Assembly: GCF_027924405.1 (NCBI RefSeq)
Contig: NZ_AP026978.1
Coordinates: 6,758,001 to 6,822,000 of the forward strand
Reading direction: 5' to 3'
Source of the DNA: Nocardia sputorum
GTDB taxonomy: Bacteria; Actinomycetota; Actinomycetes; Mycobacteriales; Mycobacteriaceae
Length of the DNA: 64,000 nt
Both the position numbers and the translations under genes were made by a program. The notes under the pieces were generated by a model that saw only the letters and a program-made list of their open reading frames with translations, was not told the DNA's origin and did not search any database. This document shows positions 60,908 through 64,000 of the stretch, in pieces. Each line of letters starts with the position of its first letter. Position 1 is the first letter of the stretch.

Positions 60908-63175
60908 GTGAGCTCGTTCCGCAGACCGCGAGAACGTAGACGCGGCGCCAAGGGGGGACCTCCGACCGCGCCGTATGCCTCGATCGCGGGCTGGACGGAG
61001 CGGCCGGGTGCGACGGAGCGGAACGCGCGGGCACGACGCGAACGCGCGGCGGCCCGCCGGAAATCGCGGCTGCCCGCTCCGCGCCCGGCGGAGCCGGATC
61101 GTCCACCACGGAGCAGGGCCGAACGCTTCCGCCGCCTACTGCTCGCCTTGTTCATCCTTTTCGGCGTGGTGCCCGCGCTGCTGTCCGTCCTGGCGTACTG
61201 GAGCGCCGAGATACCGGATCCGAACGCGGTGCAGACGAATCAGATCGCCACCGTCCTCGCCGCCGACGGCAGCACGGTCCTCGCGAAAATCGTTCCGCCG
61301 GATGGGAAACGGACGCCGGTTCCATTGTCCGAGGTGCCGCGGCCGGTGCGCGACGCGGTGCTGTCGGCGGAGGACCGCAATTTCTACACCAATCCCGGAT
61401 ATTCGACCTCCGGCTTCCTGCGCGCCGTGCGGGACAATCTGCTCGGGAAGGACAACGCGGGCGGCGGCTCCACGATCACCCAGCAATACGTCAAGAACGC
61501 GTTTCTCGGCTCCGAGCGCACGGTAACCCGCAAGCTGCGGGAGCTGATCATCGCGGCGAAGATGGCGCGACAGTGGAGCAAGGACGACATCCTCGCCGCG
61601 TACCTGAACACCATCTACTACGGGCGCGGCTCCTACGGCATCGCCGCGGCGGCCAAGGTCTATTTCGACAAGCAGGTGAACCAGCTGACCCTCGCGGAGG
61701 GCGCGGTGCTCGCGGCACTGATCCGGACGCCCTCCATCCTTGACCCGGAAACCCACCTCGCGGATCTGAAGGCGCGCTGGCGCTACGTGCTCGACGGCAT
61801 GGTCGAGATGGGCGTGCTGGCGCCCGGCGACCGCGACGCCGCCACCTTTCCGCCGATCATCCCGCTGACCCGGATTCCGGACGAGGACGTGGCCCGCGGT
61901 CCGGAGGGCCTGATCCGCAACCAGGTGGTGCGCGAGTTGCGCGACTCCGGCATCAGCGAACGCGACTTGAACAAGGGCGCGTTGCAGATCACCACCACCA
62001 TCGACACCAGGGCCCAGCAGGCGGTCCTGGACGCGGTGCGCGACCGGCTCGGTGCGCAGCCACCCGAATTGCGCGCCGCGGTGGTATCGATCGATCCGCG
62101 TTCCGGAGCGGTGCGCGCGTACTTCGGCGGCTATGACGGCCTCGGTTTCGACTTCGCGCAGGCGCCGTTGCAGACCGGTTCGGCGTTCAAAGTCTTCGCG
62201 GCGATCGCCGCGCAGCAGCAGAGCATCCCGCTGTCCCGCGTGCTGGACAGCTCCCCGGTGACCGACCGGGGCACCCGGATCACCAACGTCGACGGCGAGT
62301 CGTGCGGCAAGTGCACCATGGCCGAGGCGCTGAAACGCTCGCTGAACACCAGCTTCTACCGGTTGACCATGACGATGTCCGACGGTCCGCAGGCCATCGC
62401 GGAGGCGGCGCACGCGGCGGGCATCCCGAAGGAACTGCCGGGCGTGCCGGGCAAGACCCTGACCGAGGAGGGCGGGCGACCGCTGAACGGGATCGTGCTG
62501 GGGCAGTACTCGGTTCGCCCCATCGATATGGCCTCCGCCTACGCCACGATCGGCGCGTCGGGCGTCTACCACCAGCCCTATTTCGTGCAGCGAGTGGTGA
62601 CCGGTGACGGGCGGGTGCTCCTGGATCGCGGCGGCGACAAGGTCGGCGAGCAACCGCCCGCGGGCGAGCAACGTATCTCCCGGACGATCGCGGAAAACAC
62701 CGCCGAGGCAATGCTTCCCATCGCGGCCTACTCCAACGGGCACGCGCTGAAGAACAACCGTCCCTCGGCCGCGAAGACCGGTACCACACAGCTCGGCACC
62801 AGCGACCTGAACAAGGACGCGTGGATGATCGGTTTCACCCCGTCGCTGTCCACGGCGGTATGGATCGGCACCGAGCAGTCACAGCCGATCCGCACCGCGC
62901 GCGGAGCCGACATCTACGGCTCCGGCCTGCCCGCCGACATCTGGAAACAGGTCATGGACGACGCGCTGGAGGGCACCCCGATCGAACAGTTCCCCGGCAC
63001 GCAGGCCCCGGGCCGGCCCAGTCCGAGCAAGCCGCCATCGGGCGGGCCCTACGACATCCTGAATCCACCGCAGCAGTCTCCGCAGCGTGAACCCGCCGTC
63101 ATCATCCCCTCCAGCCCCCAACCGCCCAGGGAGGTGGAGATTTTCCCGGGGCTGAGCATTCCGGTTCCTGGATAG
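60908..63175 (+). CDS. Bifunctional penicillin-binding protein (class A, PonA type)
   Basis: A 755-residue peptidoglycan synthase. A basic cytoplasmic start and one membrane helix (LLLALFILFGVVPALLSVLA) come first. The GT51 glycosyltransferase has Glu155 in SAEDRNFYTNPGYS and GGGSTITQQYVKNAF. The transpeptidase has Ser425 in TGSAFKVF (SxxK), SLNTS (SxN) and KTGT at Lys623. The tail is Pro-rich, as in mycobacterial PonA1/PonA2, with no PASTA domain. GTG at 60908 is favoured because GGGAGGAG is six bases upstream; the ATG at 60902 touches it. Confidence 0.93.
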   Translation: MSSFRRPRERRRGAKGGPPTAPYASIAGWTERPGATERNARARRERAAARRKSRLPAPRPAEPDRPPRSRAERFRRLLLALFILFGVVPALLSVLAYWSAEIPDPNAVQTNQIATVLAADGSTVLAKIVPPDGKRTPVPLSEVPRPVRDAVLSAEDRNFYTNPGYSTSGFLRAVRDNLLGKDNAGGGSTITQQYVKNAFLGSERTVTRKLRELIIAAKMARQWSKDDILAAYLNTIYYGRGSYGIAAAAKVYFDKQVNQLTLAEGAVLAALIRTPSILDPETHLADLKARWRYVLDGMVEMGVLAPGDRDAATFPPIIPLTRIPDEDVARGPEGLIRNQVVRELRDSGISERDLNKGALQITTTIDTRAQQAVLDAVRDRLGAQPPELRAAVVSIDPRSGAVRAYFGGYDGLGFDFAQAPLQTGSAFKVFAAIAAQQQSIPLSRVLDSSPVTDRGTRITNVDGESCGKCTMAEALKRSLNTSFYRLTMTMSDGPQAIAEAAHAAGIPKELPGVPGKTLTEEGGRPLNGIVLGQYSVRPIDMASAYATIGASGVYHQPYFVQRVVTGDGRVLLDRGGDKVGEQPPAGEQRISRTIAENTAEAMLPIAAYSNGHALKNNRPSAAKTGTTQLGTSDLNKDAWMIGFTPSLSTAVWIGTEQSQPIRTARGADIYGSGLPADIWKQVMDDALEGTPIEQFPGTQAPGRPSPSKPPSGGPYDILNPPQQSPQREPAVIIPSSPQPPREVEIFPGLSIPVPG

Positions 63176-63425
63176 CGATGATGCTGTGACCTTCCGTCGC
63201 CCGGAGGAACGCATGACATGGCAGCATCGTTTGCCAGAGTGAGAGCGAACAGCGAGTGCGTCGGAACGGGCCGACGCCGAAACCGCGGAAACGATGCGGA
63301 AGGATATGCGCTCGAGCGACGACAGCGCGGCGCGAGCGACGGGCCCGGAGGCGGTAGCCTGCGCACCATGGAGGGCACCGGGAGCGACGCCGATTGAGGA
63401 CAGACGAGACATAGGGGCTACGCCG

Positions 63426-63884
63426 GTGGATTTCAATGTCGTTGACCAACCCGAGACGCTGGTGGCGGGAACAGTGCTTCGCAGCCCCGCGCTCGCGGTC
63501 GAGGGACCGCGCCGCGCGAAAGTCGAAGAGGCGTGGAAGCGCAACCTGGCCCGCAAGCTACCCGGGCCGCCGACCACGGCATATGTCGACCACGCGCCGG
63601 AGATCAATTCGTACCTGACCCACATCGTCGGCTACCGCTGCCACAGCTTGGCCGACCTGCAGCCCGGCGACGTGCTGGCCCGGGTGCCCGCCGGGCGCTT
63701 CGCCCGGTTCATCGCCAGCGGGGACAACCTCGGCGACACCATCGTGAGCATCTGGCGAGCGGTCTGGGACGCGGAGGCCGCTGGGCGGCTCGTGCGGGCC
63801 TATACCGGCGACTGGGAACACTATCCGGACGCACGGACGGTGGAAGTCTTCGTGGCATTGGCAGACGATCAGGGCAACGGGTAG
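63426..63884 (+). CDS. GyrI-like/effector-binding domain protein
   Basis: A 152-residue protein with the pattern of the AraC effector-binding (GyrI/SOUL-like) fold: VDFNVVDQPETLVAGTVLRS at the start, the strand-rich VLARVPAGRFARFIASGDNL and a C-terminal IWRAVWDAEAAGRLVRAYTG with the end YPDARTVEVFVALAD. There is no DNA-binding part. These proteins bind hydrophobic small molecules. The start is GTG at 63426, as suggested by the similar start of the next gene; the RBS is weak. Confidence 0.75.
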   Translation: MDFNVVDQPETLVAGTVLRSPALAVEGPRRAKVEEAWKRNLARKLPGPPTTAYVDHAPEINSYLTHIVGYRCHSLADLQPGDVLARVPAGRFARFIASGDNLGDTIVSIWRAVWDAEAAGRLVRAYTGDWEHYPDARTVEVFVALADDQGNG

Positions 63885-63893
63885 GAACAGACA

Positions 63894-64000
63894 GTGGACT
63901 TCGAGATCGTCACTCTGCCGCAGAGCATGGTCGCCGGCCTGACCGTGCCGCTGGCCGGCCGCGAGGTGACCGCGCGTGACCTCGACCTGGTGAACTTCAC
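63894..64000 (+). CDS. GyrI-like/effector-binding domain protein, N-terminal part (cut by window end)
   Basis: The first 35 codons of a second gene of the same family: VDFEIVTLPQSMVAGLTVPL, aligning with VDFNVVDQPETLVAGTVLRS of the gene before it. GTG at 63894 lies nine bases after the previous stop, with TAGGAACAG upstream. A tandem duplication is the likely origin. The rest lies outside the window. Confidence 0.7.
   Translation, partial: MDFEIVTLPQSMVAGLTVPLAGREVTARDLDLVNF

Overview
The window is high-GC actinobacterial chromosome, most likely Nocardia or a close mycolic-acid relative. Evidence: an LpqH-type 19 kDa lipoprotein, a SigL/RslA-like sigma/anti-sigma pair, a UPF0301 protein and an SdpI-family gene next to leuS in a mycobacteria-like order, several F420-type oxidoreductases, XRE/DUF397 genes, a glucosylglycerate hydrolase and a PonA-type PBP. 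No tRNA, rRNA or CRISPR array was seen. The genus is an inference from gene content.

Layout. 0-5.7 kb: glycerate kinase (cut by the window edge), a 97-bp tandem repeat array made partly from the tail of the adjacent secreted hydrolase gene, GNAT protein, acyltransferase, UPF0301, ECF sigma factor and anti-sigma. 5.7-8.1 kb: EXLDI-protein/DrrA/DrrB exporter operon. 8.2-13.2 kb: a small probable biosynthetic operon (ThDP enzyme, SRPBCC protein, a KAS III-like enzyme with an altered active site, HisC-like aminotransferase, cupin). 13.2-23.6 kb: mostly core genes (SdpI, leuS, SDR, glucosylglycerate hydrolase, GH25 lysozyme, PhoX phosphatase, membrane protein, LpqH-like lipoprotein).

23.7-34.9 kb looks accessory. 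It holds an XRE-ImmA/PIN pair, an XRE-DUF5753 gene that has lost the start of its HTH beside its DUF397 partner, a large HTH/P-loop/TPR protein with near-identical TPR units, DoxX, a truncated carotenoid oxygenase, an LLM oxidoreductase, a small P-loop protein, DinB and two secreted proteins. 35.1-40.7 kb is a tight four-gene operon ending in TPR and CHAT (caspase-like) proteins, with two genes of unknown function in front; it is the best candidate here for an undescribed system.

40.8-54.3 kb returns to metabolism and transport: Ddn-like reductase, epoxide hydrolase-like protein, histidine-rich protein, glutamine-type ABC importer with a binding-protein/permease fusion, LLM oxidoreductase, PucR regulator, phosphotriesterase-like lactonase, sugar ABC ATPase, HxlR regulator, thiolase and MenC. 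54.4-57.1 kb: small exported or unknown proteins and the TIGR04338/DUF2786 pair. 57.2-60.5 kb: sugar-binding lipoprotein plus two permeases (LpqY-SugA-SugB type), whose probable ATPase is the detached SugC-like gene at 48.6 kb. 60.9-64 kb: bifunctional PBP and two tandem GyrI-like genes, the second cut by the window end.

Two copies of a composite double-hairpin element lie in opposite orientation near 52.3 and 60.6 kb; the first sits at the end of a three-copy 177-bp tandem array.
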